Assembly (NCBI GenBank): GCA_965231165.1
Contig: OZ246421.1
Coordinates: 1,984,001-2,048,000, forward strand
Source: Micavibrio_C sp965231165
Lineage (GTDB): Bacteria > Pseudomonadota > Alphaproteobacteria > Micavibrionales > Micavibrionaceae
Reading direction: 5' to 3'
DNA: 64,000 nucleotides
Below, one piece after another: positions 43,106 through 51,075 of this stretch. A model generated the notes under the pieces. That model saw only the letters and a list, made by a program, of their open reading frames with translations, ran no database searches and was not told where the DNA came from. The translations under genes and the position numbers were made by a program. Position 1 is the stretch's first letter. The number at the start of each line of letters is the position of its first letter.

Positions 43106-44847
43106 CGACGCATTCATCTATGATCGCCAGTATTCGCCGTACTCTGAGTTTTTTTTCTGCCAGGCAAAGAGCTTTATTGATCGTCATTATTTTTCTGGCC
43201 CTGCTCACAGCCTTATTGGAAATGCTCTGTGCCGGTATCATGGTGAAGCTGACACAGGCCATCATTACGCCTGACGAAGGGCCCATGTTGCTGGAGAAAG
43301 TCGGTGTTGCTGATGCTGACCCGCAACGCGCTCTGTTATATATAGGGGGCGTTCTCTTCTTTGTATATTTTGTGAAGAATATCGTCTCACTGATAGACGT
43401 CGCCGTGCAGAATTTTGGCATACGCCGGATGAACTGCTATTTTCAGCACTGGCTACTGGAGCGGTTCCAGAATATTGATTATGAGTTCTTCAAAACCCGC
43501 CATTCCGGCTATGGCGTTACGGTGGTTACGGCTGATACCGAGATTGTTTTTTCACGAGGGGTTTTGTCTCTTACAGCCATTGTGACGGAGCTTTTGGTTT
43601 TCGCGGGTCTTGTCGCCGTTCTTGCCTATCTTAATGTAGGCCTGATTCTTATCCTTATGGTGCTTTGCCTTGTGATGGCGGGTGTAATCGTAAAGTTCGG
43701 TTTTCCCTTCATGTATGCGCTGGGGCAAAAGAACGAAGTGGCCTCATTACAGAAGACTGTCAATATCACGAAATATTTCCAAGGCTATAAAGAGATACTT
43801 TTAAGTGGTAAGGCCGATTATTTCATGGAGTCGTACGAACGGCACTTGCGTACCTCGACGTATGTCGCGGCATGCACGAACGTGTTCGCCATTGTTCCGC
43901 GTGCTTTTATTGAGCTTACATTCCTGGGCACATTTGTGGCGTGTCTGATGTTTGTTGATGTGGGTGAAACGGATATGGGTTTTCTGGGCGCGTATGCCTA
44001 TGCGGCTTTCCGCATTATGCCCGGCATGAACAGGATGATTAATCATGCGGCGAATTTTAAATCATCCATCCCTTTTATCCAAAGATTCGGCGATGAATAT
44101 GACAGGCTCAAGAGCGAGTCGTCATATATAGATTGCCCGGATCTTTCGTTCACCCGCGACATCGAATTGAAAAACGTCTGTTTTCAGTATCAGTCTGACC
44201 AGAGGCCCATTCTTGAAAATACAAATCTCACAATAAAAAAAGGTGATTTCATCGGCATCGTCGGAGAAACGGGTTCCGGAAAATCCACCTTGCTGAATAT
44301 TATTCTAGGGCTGTTGCGCCCGTCTTCGGGCGTTATCCTGATTGATGGTCAGTATCTGCCTCATGACCGTCAGTGGCACCAGAAGATTGGATATGTGCCG
44401 CAGTCTACATATCTGATCGATGGGACAATTGAAGAAAATATCGCTTTTGGCCATATTTCTTCCGCTGTTGATCAGGAGCGGCTGCAAAGTGTTATTGAAC
44501 AAGCGCAACTATCAGATCTTTTAAAACGTCTGGGTCACGGTCTGCAAACGCGCGTTGGCGAGTTTGGATCGGCGCTTTCCGGTGGGGAGCAGCAGCGCAT
44601 CGCTATAGCGCGGGCCTTGTATAAGATGCCTGATATTCTTGTCTTTGATGAGGCGACATCCGCTCTCGATAAAGATACAGAAGCGCGGCTGATAGAAACG
44701 ATTAATGACGTACATAACGATAAGACAATTATTATGATCGCGCACAGGCTGGAATCTTTGCGTTATTGTTCGCGTATCATACAGGTTGAAAATAATCGCA
44801 TATCTGAGGTTGGTAGTTATCAAGATTTGCTGAAGGATCAGCTCTGA
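43102..44847 (+). CDS. ABC exporter half-transporter, PglK/MsbA-like lipid-linked glycan flippase
   Basis: A 581-residue fused permease-ATPase. Residues 1-340 contain about six membrane helices. The ATPase has VCFQYQSDQRPILENTNLTI, Walker A GETGSGKST from residue 388, Q-loop YVPQSTYLIDGTIEENI, signature LSGGEQQR near 492 and Walker B ILVFDEATSALD. The architecture and place in a glycan operon match PglK-type flippases that turn lipid-linked oligosaccharides to the periplasmic face. It overlaps both neighbours (4 bases, 1 base). Confidence 0.85.
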   Translation: MTTHSSMIASIRRTLSFFSARQRALLIVIIFLALLTALLEMLCAGIMVKLTQAIITPDEGPMLLEKVGVADADPQRALLYIGGVLFFVYFVKNIVSLIDVAVQNFGIRRMNCYFQHWLLERFQNIDYEFFKTRHSGYGVTVVTADTEIVFSRGVLSLTAIVTELLVFAGLVAVLAYLNVGLILILMVLCLVMAGVIVKFGFPFMYALGQKNEVASLQKTVNITKYFQGYKEILLSGKADYFMESYERHLRTSTYVAACTNVFAIVPRAFIELTFLGTFVACLMFVDVGETDMGFLGAYAYAAFRIMPGMNRMINHAANFKSSIPFIQRFGDEYDRLKSESSYIDCPDLSFTRDIELKNVCFQYQSDQRPILENTNLTIKKGDFIGIVGETGSGKSTLLNIILGLLRPSSGVILIDGQYLPHDRQWHQKIGYVPQSTYLIDGTIEENIAFGHISSAVDQERLQSVIEQAQLSDLLKRLGHGLQTRVGEFGSALSGGEQQRIAIARALYKMPDILVFDEATSALDKDTEARLIETINDVHNDKTIIMIAHRLESLRYCSRIIQVENNRISEVGSYQDLLKDQL

Positions 44848-45743
44848 TGCCTGCGCGCTATTTTGTCACTGGTGCCTCCGGTCTGCTGGGCCGCTTTCTG
44901 ATTTCCCATTTGGAAGATAGAGGACATCATGTCATTGCCCTCACCAATACGCATGAACTGGAAGAAAAAACCAGCGCAGTACAAGCAGTGAAATGCGATA
45001 TCGCGCATAGATCAGAGATTGAAAATTTATTACATCAGACATCTCCTGATATCATCATTCATGCTGCGGGCATGACAAGTGTTGATCAGTGTGAGGTTGA
45101 TCCCGTGCGTGCCCGCCTTATTAACACAGATGTCCCTTCTTGGATTGCGCAATGGGCGGAGATGAATGGTCGGCAATGCGTCTTTATATCATCTGATCAT
45201 GTTACCGCTGGTGATAAACCGTTTTTCTTGGAAACTGACCCCATGGTTCCTGTGAATATGTATGCACAAACCAAAGCCGACGCCGAGATTGCGGTTCTGG
45301 CGCATGCGCCATCCACCCAGATTATACGCACGAATTTTTTTGGCCGTGGCCCGGTATGGCGCAAATCCATAACGGACTGGCTGTGGGAGAAAGCGATATC
45401 CCGGGAAACTATACCGGCATTCACTGATTCTTTCTTCAGCCCCCTCTCGGTTCACTATCTATCAAAGGCGATTGCTGATTTGTCACAATTGCCAGCACGG
45501 GGTATATTCCATGTGGGCGGCGCTGACAGGATATCCAAATATGATTTTGCCCTGAGGTTCCTTGAATTTTTTGATCTCGACACAGGGCTTGTATCTCCTG
45601 CTCTTGTAAAAGAAGCTCATCTTGCTGCGCCGCGGCCTATGGATATGTCTATGTCCGTGAGCAAAGTTGAGGAAGTTCTGGGATACAGGATGCCTACATT
45701 GCAGCAGAATTTTGAGTCTATTAAGGATGATTATAAGCGCTAG
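44847..45743 (+). CDS. RmlD-like SDR (dTDP-4-dehydrorhamnose reductase family)
   Basis: A 298-residue extended SDR: YFVTGASGLLGRFLISHL, DIIIHAAGMTSVDQCEVDP, CVFISSDHVTAGD, active-site YAQTK, and IFHVGGADRISKYDFALRF. These are RmlD-family features: reduction of a 4-keto nucleotide sugar with NAD(P)H. No rmlA, rmlB or rmlC gene is in the window, so the substrate need not be dTDP-rhamnose. Its start overlaps the transporter's stop by one base. Confidence 0.82.
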   Translation: MPARYFVTGASGLLGRFLISHLEDRGHHVIALTNTHELEEKTSAVQAVKCDIAHRSEIENLLHQTSPDIIIHAAGMTSVDQCEVDPVRARLINTDVPSWIAQWAEMNGRQCVFISSDHVTAGDKPFFLETDPMVPVNMYAQTKADAEIAVLAHAPSTQIIRTNFFGRGPVWRKSITDWLWEKAISRETIPAFTDSFFSPLSVHYLSKAIADLSQLPARGIFHVGGADRISKYDFALRFLEFFDLDTGLVSPALVKEAHLAAPRPMDMSMSVSKVEEVLGYRMPTLQQNFESIKDDYKR

Positions 45744-45752
45744 GGGAATAAT

Positions 45753-46724
45753 ATGACCGAAGAAATACGTATATTTATAGGCACGGATATATCCCAGATG
45801 GGAGCGGCTGAGGTTCTGAAGCAATCCATCATGGAGACGGCCTCTGTGCCGGTGCGTGTGGAAACAATGGAACGCCTGCATATTCCTCAGCCGAAAGACG
45901 TCAGGCAGTCGCAACGCACAGGCTTTTCATTCTCACGCTGGGCGATCCCTGAGTTGTGTGATTATAAAGGCCGCGCCCTTTATATCGATGCCGACATGAT
46001 GGTTTTTACCGATATTAAGGAATTGTGGGACTGGCCGCTGGGTTCTGCCACGATTGCCATCGTCGATGGTCGCGACACATCCTATTGCGCAGACTGGGCA
46101 AAGGGGAACAAGAATGAAACATCCGTGATGGTTCTTGATTGCGAAAAGGCCAAATGGTCTCTGGCCTCTCTCATTGATGGGCTGGATGGCCAGTATGATT
46201 ATAAGGCAATGATGTCTGATCTCTGCTTCCTGCGTGAAGAAGATATCCTGCGCACTATTCCGCGTCGATGGAACGCCATGGATTACTGGGATGAAAGCGT
46301 CAGTCTGCTGCATTTTACGAATGTGCCGACCCAGCCGTGGGTGACTGTGGGCAATCCTTATGGGCATGTCTGGGTCAATAATCTTAAGCGGCTGATTTCT
46401 GAGGGTAAAGTGTCACATGCCTTTATCAAGGAACAGGTTGATAAAGGTTATTTCCGCCCCTCCTTGCTTCGGGAGTTGGAAGGCGAGGCTTGTCTTGATC
46501 CGCATTCCGCGTATGGGCGGGAGCTGTTTGCGATCGATAAGAATTCCATTTTTGTGCCGCATAAAGACCTGATGGTGTTTACGCGCAAACGCGATCTTGC
46601 CATTCGGGCCTATCAACTCGGTAAGGCGCGGGAACGCGATATGAAAGAGTATTTGAAGCTGGTGGCGCAATATGCGGTAAATGATCTTAAATATGTAGCC
46701 AAAAAGGTTTTGAAGCGGGCATGA
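45753..46724 (+). CDS. GT8-like glycosyltransferase
   Basis: A 323-residue GT-A-type enzyme with IRIFIGTDISQMGAAEVLKQSI at the start and the metal/nucleotide-binding DxD in ALYIDADMMVFTDIKELW. A later LLHFTNVPTQPW includes the second metal-ligating histidine of GT8 enzymes. The C-terminal 40 residues are basic and helical (KARERDMKEYLKLVAQYAVNDLKYVAKKV), suited to binding the membrane surface. Donor and acceptor are unknown. Confidence 0.78.
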   Translation: MTEEIRIFIGTDISQMGAAEVLKQSIMETASVPVRVETMERLHIPQPKDVRQSQRTGFSFSRWAIPELCDYKGRALYIDADMMVFTDIKELWDWPLGSATIAIVDGRDTSYCADWAKGNKNETSVMVLDCEKAKWSLASLIDGLDGQYDYKAMMSDLCFLREEDILRTIPRRWNAMDYWDESVSLLHFTNVPTQPWVTVGNPYGHVWVNNLKRLISEGKVSHAFIKEQVDKGYFRPSLLRELEGEACLDPHSAYGRELFAIDKNSIFVPHKDLMVFTRKRDLAIRAYQLGKARERDMKEYLKLVAQYAVNDLKYVAKKVLKRA

Positions 46725-47539
46725 TGAGAAAAATTGCGAACAAGTTGAATCCCATTGGACGGGCGGCGGATCTTTCCCGTCTTGTGCTTGGAGATTCATT
46801 CCCGGCTTTTGTCGAATCCGTGCACCAGCGTGCCAGCAAGAGCTATCAGGGCATTGTTTTTGATACCAGTTCCGCCCTGGCACAGTGGCGCGCGAAAACG
46901 CACCTGACTAAAGAGCCGAATACAATCCACTGGATTGATAGCTTTGAAGTGGGCAATGTTTTCTTTGATGTTGGTGCGAATGTGGGGGTCTATAGCCTCT
47001 ATGGAGCACGGCATAAAGATATCAAGGTTTATTCCTTCGAGCCGTCACCCTTCAATTTTTCTACACTTTGCCGCAACATCGCGCTGAACGGTCTTTCTGA
47101 TAAAGTGTCGGCGTTTTGTCTGGCGCTCTCTGACAAAACCGTTCTTGATTATCTTCACATTTCATCGCTGCAGGTAGGGGCTGCGCATACCGGGTTCCAG
47201 AACCCTGTCAACGAATTCGGCAAGCCGCTCAATGTTGCGCATAAGCAGGCCACACTTGGTTTCCGCATGGACGATTTTATCAAGCTTTTCAATCTGCCGG
47301 TTCCGCAGCATATCAAGATCGACGTGGACGGGGCGGAGGCGCTGGTGGTCTCCGGCATGGGTGAAACTTTAAAAAATCCGGCTCTTAAATCTATCCTGAT
47401 TGAATTGCCTGCGCGTGCAGGGGGGCTTGTGCCTGAGGTGCTTCGGCCTATCCTGGAATCCGGGTTTGAGATCACGCAGGAAGACCACCCCGATGGTGAT
47501 GTTCGTCTCAGCAATTACATACTCAGGCGCGTGCGCTAA
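46721..47539 (+). CDS. FkbM-family SAM-dependent methyltransferase
   Basis: A 272-residue protein with VFFDVGANVGVYSLYGARHKDIKVYSFEPSPFNFSTLCRNIALNG (motif I and adenosine region described by parts), a central MDDFIKLF and HIKIDVDGAEALVVSGM, followed by LIELPAR. This is the FkbM pattern (DVGANxGxYS, FEPxPxNF, KIDVDGxE). Such enzymes O-methylate sugars of surface glycans. Start ATG 46721 overlaps the GT8 gene. Confidence 0.88.
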   Translation: MMRKIANKLNPIGRAADLSRLVLGDSFPAFVESVHQRASKSYQGIVFDTSSALAQWRAKTHLTKEPNTIHWIDSFEVGNVFFDVGANVGVYSLYGARHKDIKVYSFEPSPFNFSTLCRNIALNGLSDKVSAFCLALSDKTVLDYLHISSLQVGAAHTGFQNPVNEFGKPLNVAHKQATLGFRMDDFIKLFNLPVPQHIKIDVDGAEALVVSGMGETLKNPALKSILIELPARAGGLVPEVLRPILESGFEITQEDHPDGDVRLSNYILRRVR

Positions 47540-47545
47540 CATTTC

Positions 47546-49429
47546 ATGTGCGGTTTTACGGGCATAGTAAAATTCCAGAGTCCCCTTAACGAGGGGGATT
47601 TGCGGGCCTTGCCGGAGATGACCGACCGGCTGATGCATCGCGGCCCCGACGCGGGCGCGCAATGGTCTGAGGGAAATGTCGGTCTTGGCCATAGGCGCCT
47701 GTCTATTCTTGACCTGTCTCCCGATGGCGTTCAACCTATGCATAGCGCCAATCAACGCTATGTCATCGCCTATAACGGCGAGATTTATAATTTCGAGTCG
47801 CTAAGGCGCACGCTTGAGGCTGAGGGCGTTTCTTTCAAATCCAGCGGCGACACACAAGTCATTCTGGAGGCTTTCTCACGTTGGGGTATCGAGAAAACAT
47901 TACCGTTGCTCAACGGGATGTTTGCCATTGCTCTTTGGGACAAGCGTGAAAAAAGGCTGACCCTGATGCGCGATGCTGCCGGTATCAAACCGCTATTCTG
48001 GGCGCGCATTCCCGGGGGATTGCTTTTCGGTTCCGAGATCAAGGCACTTAAGATGCATCCTGCCTTCAACAAGGCCATAAATGAAGATGCGCTGGGTGAT
48101 TATTTTAATCGTACTTATATTGCTGCGCCGCGTACTATTTATCAGGACTGTCATCGCCTCAAACCGGCTGAGGTCATGTCTATAGATGGTCGCGGGGATA
48201 TAACTTCATCTTTCTACCAGCCGCGTATGGATTTTAAATATTTTTCTCCTGAATTGCAGGGTGCGGCCCTGCTTGATGCGTTCGAGGGCGAGATGAAGCG
48301 TTCTGTGGCGGCGCATATGCGGGCCGATGTCCCTGTGGCTGCGTTTTTGTCCGGGGGTAATGACTCGGCGCTTGTGGCTGCATTGGCTGCGGATGCGGGC
48401 AATTTTAAGACCTACTCCGTCGGGTATCAAGAGGCCGACTATGATGAAAGTAAGCGCGCCCAGCTGATCGCTTCTCATTTCTCGTTGTCTCATGAAACAA
48501 TTATGCTGGGGCATCGGGATGTTGCCAGCGTTCTCGATCGCTTACCCGATTTTTATGATGAGCCTTTCGCCGATGCTTCGGCATTGCCGACCCATTTGCT
48601 GTCGAAACATGTCGCGCAGCATGCCAAGGTGGCTTTATCAGGGGATGGTGCAGATGAACTATTTGCAGGCTATCCACGTTACCGGGACGGGATAAAAGAA
48701 TGGAACCGGATGGCCATCGTTCCTTTGTTCTTACGCCCCTTAATGGCTAAGTTGATACCGTCTGCACCCGACAAGCTTGTTTATCCTCTGGCCGGACTTG
48801 TCCTATCAAATCCGTCGCGTACTGTTCCTTATATCAACTCGATGTTAAAGGAGCGTTCCCTTCTCACATGTTTTCAGAGCCTTAATTATATTGGCATTTC
48901 GTCCGGGTTATGCCGCCAGCCAGCATTGATGGATGTAACAAGACAGGATATTCAGGGGATGCCCGTGGGTAATGATTCCTTACGTGCTCTGCTGGCATAT
49001 GATCAGTCTATTCGCTTGCCCGAGGGTATGCTGACCAAGGTTGATCGCGCCAGTATGGCGGCGGCGCTTGAGGTGCGCGTTCCTTTTCTCGACAGTAACA
49101 TGATCGGAATATCGAGAGCGTTGCCGTCATCTGCTCTTGCGCCTGCAGGCGGTGGTACCAAGAAGATCATCAAGGATCTGTTGCTGCGATATCTGCCCGA
49201 AGACATTGTCAATGCACCCAAAACGGGCTTCCATGTACCAATGAAATTGTGGCTTCGAGAGCATTTCAGCGATTGGGCACAGGATCTGCTATCAGGTGAT
49301 GATGATCCTTATATTGATCTGCAAGGGGCAAGATTTCTGTGGTGGCAATATGCACAGGAGGGACAGGATGACCTTTTCTACGGCCTATGGTGCGTTCTTA
49401 TGTACCGTCAGTGGTTGCGTGCGCAATAA
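47546..49429 (+). CDS. AsnB-type glutamine amidotransferase (second copy)
   Basis: A 627-residue paralogue of the enzyme at 28476: Cys2 in MCGFTGIV, LGHRRLSILDLSPDG, AYNGEIYNFESL in the glutaminase half; FLSGGNDSALVAAL (PP-loop from residue 269), LSGDGADELFAGYPRY and VDRASMAAALEVRVPFLD in the synthetase half. It likely amidates a carboxyl group on a glycan sugar. Two such genes in one locus suggest two amidated positions or sugars. It is 6 bases after the FkbM gene. Confidence 0.88.
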   Translation: MCGFTGIVKFQSPLNEGDLRALPEMTDRLMHRGPDAGAQWSEGNVGLGHRRLSILDLSPDGVQPMHSANQRYVIAYNGEIYNFESLRRTLEAEGVSFKSSGDTQVILEAFSRWGIEKTLPLLNGMFAIALWDKREKRLTLMRDAAGIKPLFWARIPGGLLFGSEIKALKMHPAFNKAINEDALGDYFNRTYIAAPRTIYQDCHRLKPAEVMSIDGRGDITSSFYQPRMDFKYFSPELQGAALLDAFEGEMKRSVAAHMRADVPVAAFLSGGNDSALVAALAADAGNFKTYSVGYQEADYDESKRAQLIASHFSLSHETIMLGHRDVASVLDRLPDFYDEPFADASALPTHLLSKHVAQHAKVALSGDGADELFAGYPRYRDGIKEWNRMAIVPLFLRPLMAKLIPSAPDKLVYPLAGLVLSNPSRTVPYINSMLKERSLLTCFQSLNYIGISSGLCRQPALMDVTRQDIQGMPVGNDSLRALLAYDQSIRLPEGMLTKVDRASMAAALEVRVPFLDSNMIGISRALPSSALAPAGGGTKKIIKDLLLRYLPEDIVNAPKTGFHVPMKLWLREHFSDWAQDLLSGDDDPYIDLQGARFLWWQYAQEGQDDLFYGLWCVLMYRQWLRAQ

Positions 49430-49444
49430 TATCGGAGAACGCTT

Positions 49445-50239
49445 ATGAATTATTACTTTTTTCCTCAGATTAAGGGGTTCAAAAGCAGTATCACGCTTGT
49501 GAACTATCCCTGTCAGGATCATTTCCCGCTGCGCCCGGAAGCGCAAACAGTCTATGCCACATGGTCAAATGGCGAGAGGTGGCATTACCGCGCCGTCGGC
49601 AAGATTGCGCCGCATGAGGCCAAGGAATTCTTTCTGGATGACTTGCCCGCAGATGTTCCGCGTGAATTGCATCCGTTTCTGTTCTTTCATTATCTTGATG
49701 TACCTGAGACAAGCGACAAGCTGGTGATGTCCGATCATATGTTTTTCATGCCGACATGGCGGGGGAACATCAAGGTGTTTAATGAACATACGGCGACGAG
49801 TTATGAAGGCGATTACCAGCATGAAATGGTGAGATTCATCAAGAAGGGCAGTCTTTGCAGTCTTTCTCCTATGCTGCAATCGGGGCCTGGTATCATAAAT
49901 AAATTTATTATGGTCAATTTAAGCGAAACACCGCAGGTGCATGAACATACGATACGCATGGTTGATCCCAAGCGCGGTGTGATTCTGCATGAGGACAAAG
50001 TTTTCACAAATCGCTGTAATGTGATCGATCTGGATGGCCTGAATATCCCGGATGATACGGTTGTTCTGGCTGTATGTGGCTCGATGGTAGGAATTCCCGT
50101 ATTTTTCTCTGCCAGTAAAGACGGGAAAGAGATGAGTTTCGAGCATACACATCCGCCCGTCTCGATGTGGGTTTTTGGTCAATCCACGGAAATGCAAAAG
50201 ACACTAAAAGCCTATTGGTTAGGGAAATTCGCGGCATGA
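49445..50239 (+). CDS. Unknown protein with probable beta-sandwich domains, 264 residues
   Basis: No known domain is recognised. There is no signal peptide or membrane helix. The sequence is rich in alternating hydrophobic/aromatic strands, with a WSNGERWHYRAVGKIAPHEAKEFFLDDL unit and a later VDPKRGVILHEDKVFTNRCNVIDLDGL unit. Both have a turn, then a strand, then a proline or polar loop, then a leucine-rich strand, consistent with two Ig-like sandwiches. Histidines are abundant near the C terminus. CGGAGAACGC precedes the ATG. It is coupled (ATGA) to the next gene, which shows a similar plan. Confidence 0.6.
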   Translation: MNYYFFPQIKGFKSSITLVNYPCQDHFPLRPEAQTVYATWSNGERWHYRAVGKIAPHEAKEFFLDDLPADVPRELHPFLFFHYLDVPETSDKLVMSDHMFFMPTWRGNIKVFNEHTATSYEGDYQHEMVRFIKKGSLCSLSPMLQSGPGIINKFIMVNLSETPQVHEHTIRMVDPKRGVILHEDKVFTNRCNVIDLDGLNIPDDTVVLAVCGSMVGIPVFFSASKDGKEMSFEHTHPPVSMWVFGQSTEMQKTLKAYWLGKFAA

Positions 50240-51075
50240 ATCTCAAAAAAACATTATCTAAATATTATTACAGTCATGTCTATGAAACGGCCATTGGTTG
50301 CCGTTTACGACAGTTTATCGAGGATAAACCGATTGCAGAATTGCGTCCTTTCAATTCAAAGGCAGCGATCAGCGATTTGTTTGTCTGGCGTTGTGATGAT
50401 GTATGGGAAACAGAATTTGATCTTTTCAATATTTCTTCCTTTGTTTACCCCGAAGAACAGCCTGAGGAAGAATGCCGGATTATCCTGTTTGATAAAGATG
50501 GCCGCCGTATGGGTTCTCATTCATTGACGCTTGCACCTTTTGAGCGCCGTGTTCTTAAATTGTCCGATTATCTGGGTTCCGATAGAGGGGTTGGCACGTT
50601 TGCCGTTTTCCATCATGCAGACTGCGTTTCCCGGTATGAGGCTTGTAAAACCCATCTGACTGAACGAGGTTATATCGGTTATCGTCGCAGGGGTGATACT
50701 TTAAAGAGTTTCTGCCATGGAAATCTGCAGGCTCTTTCTCAGGTACCCGGACAGGATGGTTTTTCTTATGTCGCCGCTACAACGGCGCCTATGCGCTATC
50801 ATCCGCAACTCATATTGTCTGACAGTCGTATGATAGAGTTGATTTATACGAATCCCTCCGCGCGTTCCAAGGCTTTGAGCATCAATTTATTTGATAAGGA
50901 TTCAAAAAAGGTGAGCGAGCGTCATGCTATCGTTCCGGCGCGTTCCGTGCGCATTATCAAGATCGATAATGCTGATAGAACCATACATACCTTTGATAAT
51001 ACAGGTGGTATTGTCATGTGGCGGCCCGTCATAAAAAAATATTACGATACACATTTTGATGTTATGCACGGTTAA
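50236..51075 (+). CDS. Unknown protein with internal LFDKD repeats, 279 residues
   Basis: From ATG 50236, overlapping the previous stop. A duplicated unit is visible: LFDKDGRRMGSHSLTLAPFERRVLKL (from residue 84) and LFDKDSKKVSERHAIVPARSVRIIKI (from residue 218), each a turn plus strands as in Ig-like beta-sandwiches. No signal peptide, no known family. The DNA is notably AT-rich (for example 21 G/C of 60 at 50401-50460). It is immediately followed by the gene at 51075 (1-base overlap), so the trio 49445-51075-52712 is likely translated together. Confidence 0.6.
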   Translation: MNLKKTLSKYYYSHVYETAIGCRLRQFIEDKPIAELRPFNSKAAISDLFVWRCDDVWETEFDLFNISSFVYPEEQPEEECRIILFDKDGRRMGSHSLTLAPFERRVLKLSDYLGSDRGVGTFAVFHHADCVSRYEACKTHLTERGYIGYRRRGDTLKSFCHGNLQALSQVPGQDGFSYVAATTAPMRYHPQLILSDSRMIELIYTNPSARSKALSINLFDKDSKKVSERHAIVPARSVRIIKIDNADRTIHTFDNTGGIVMWRPVIKKYYDTHFDVMHG

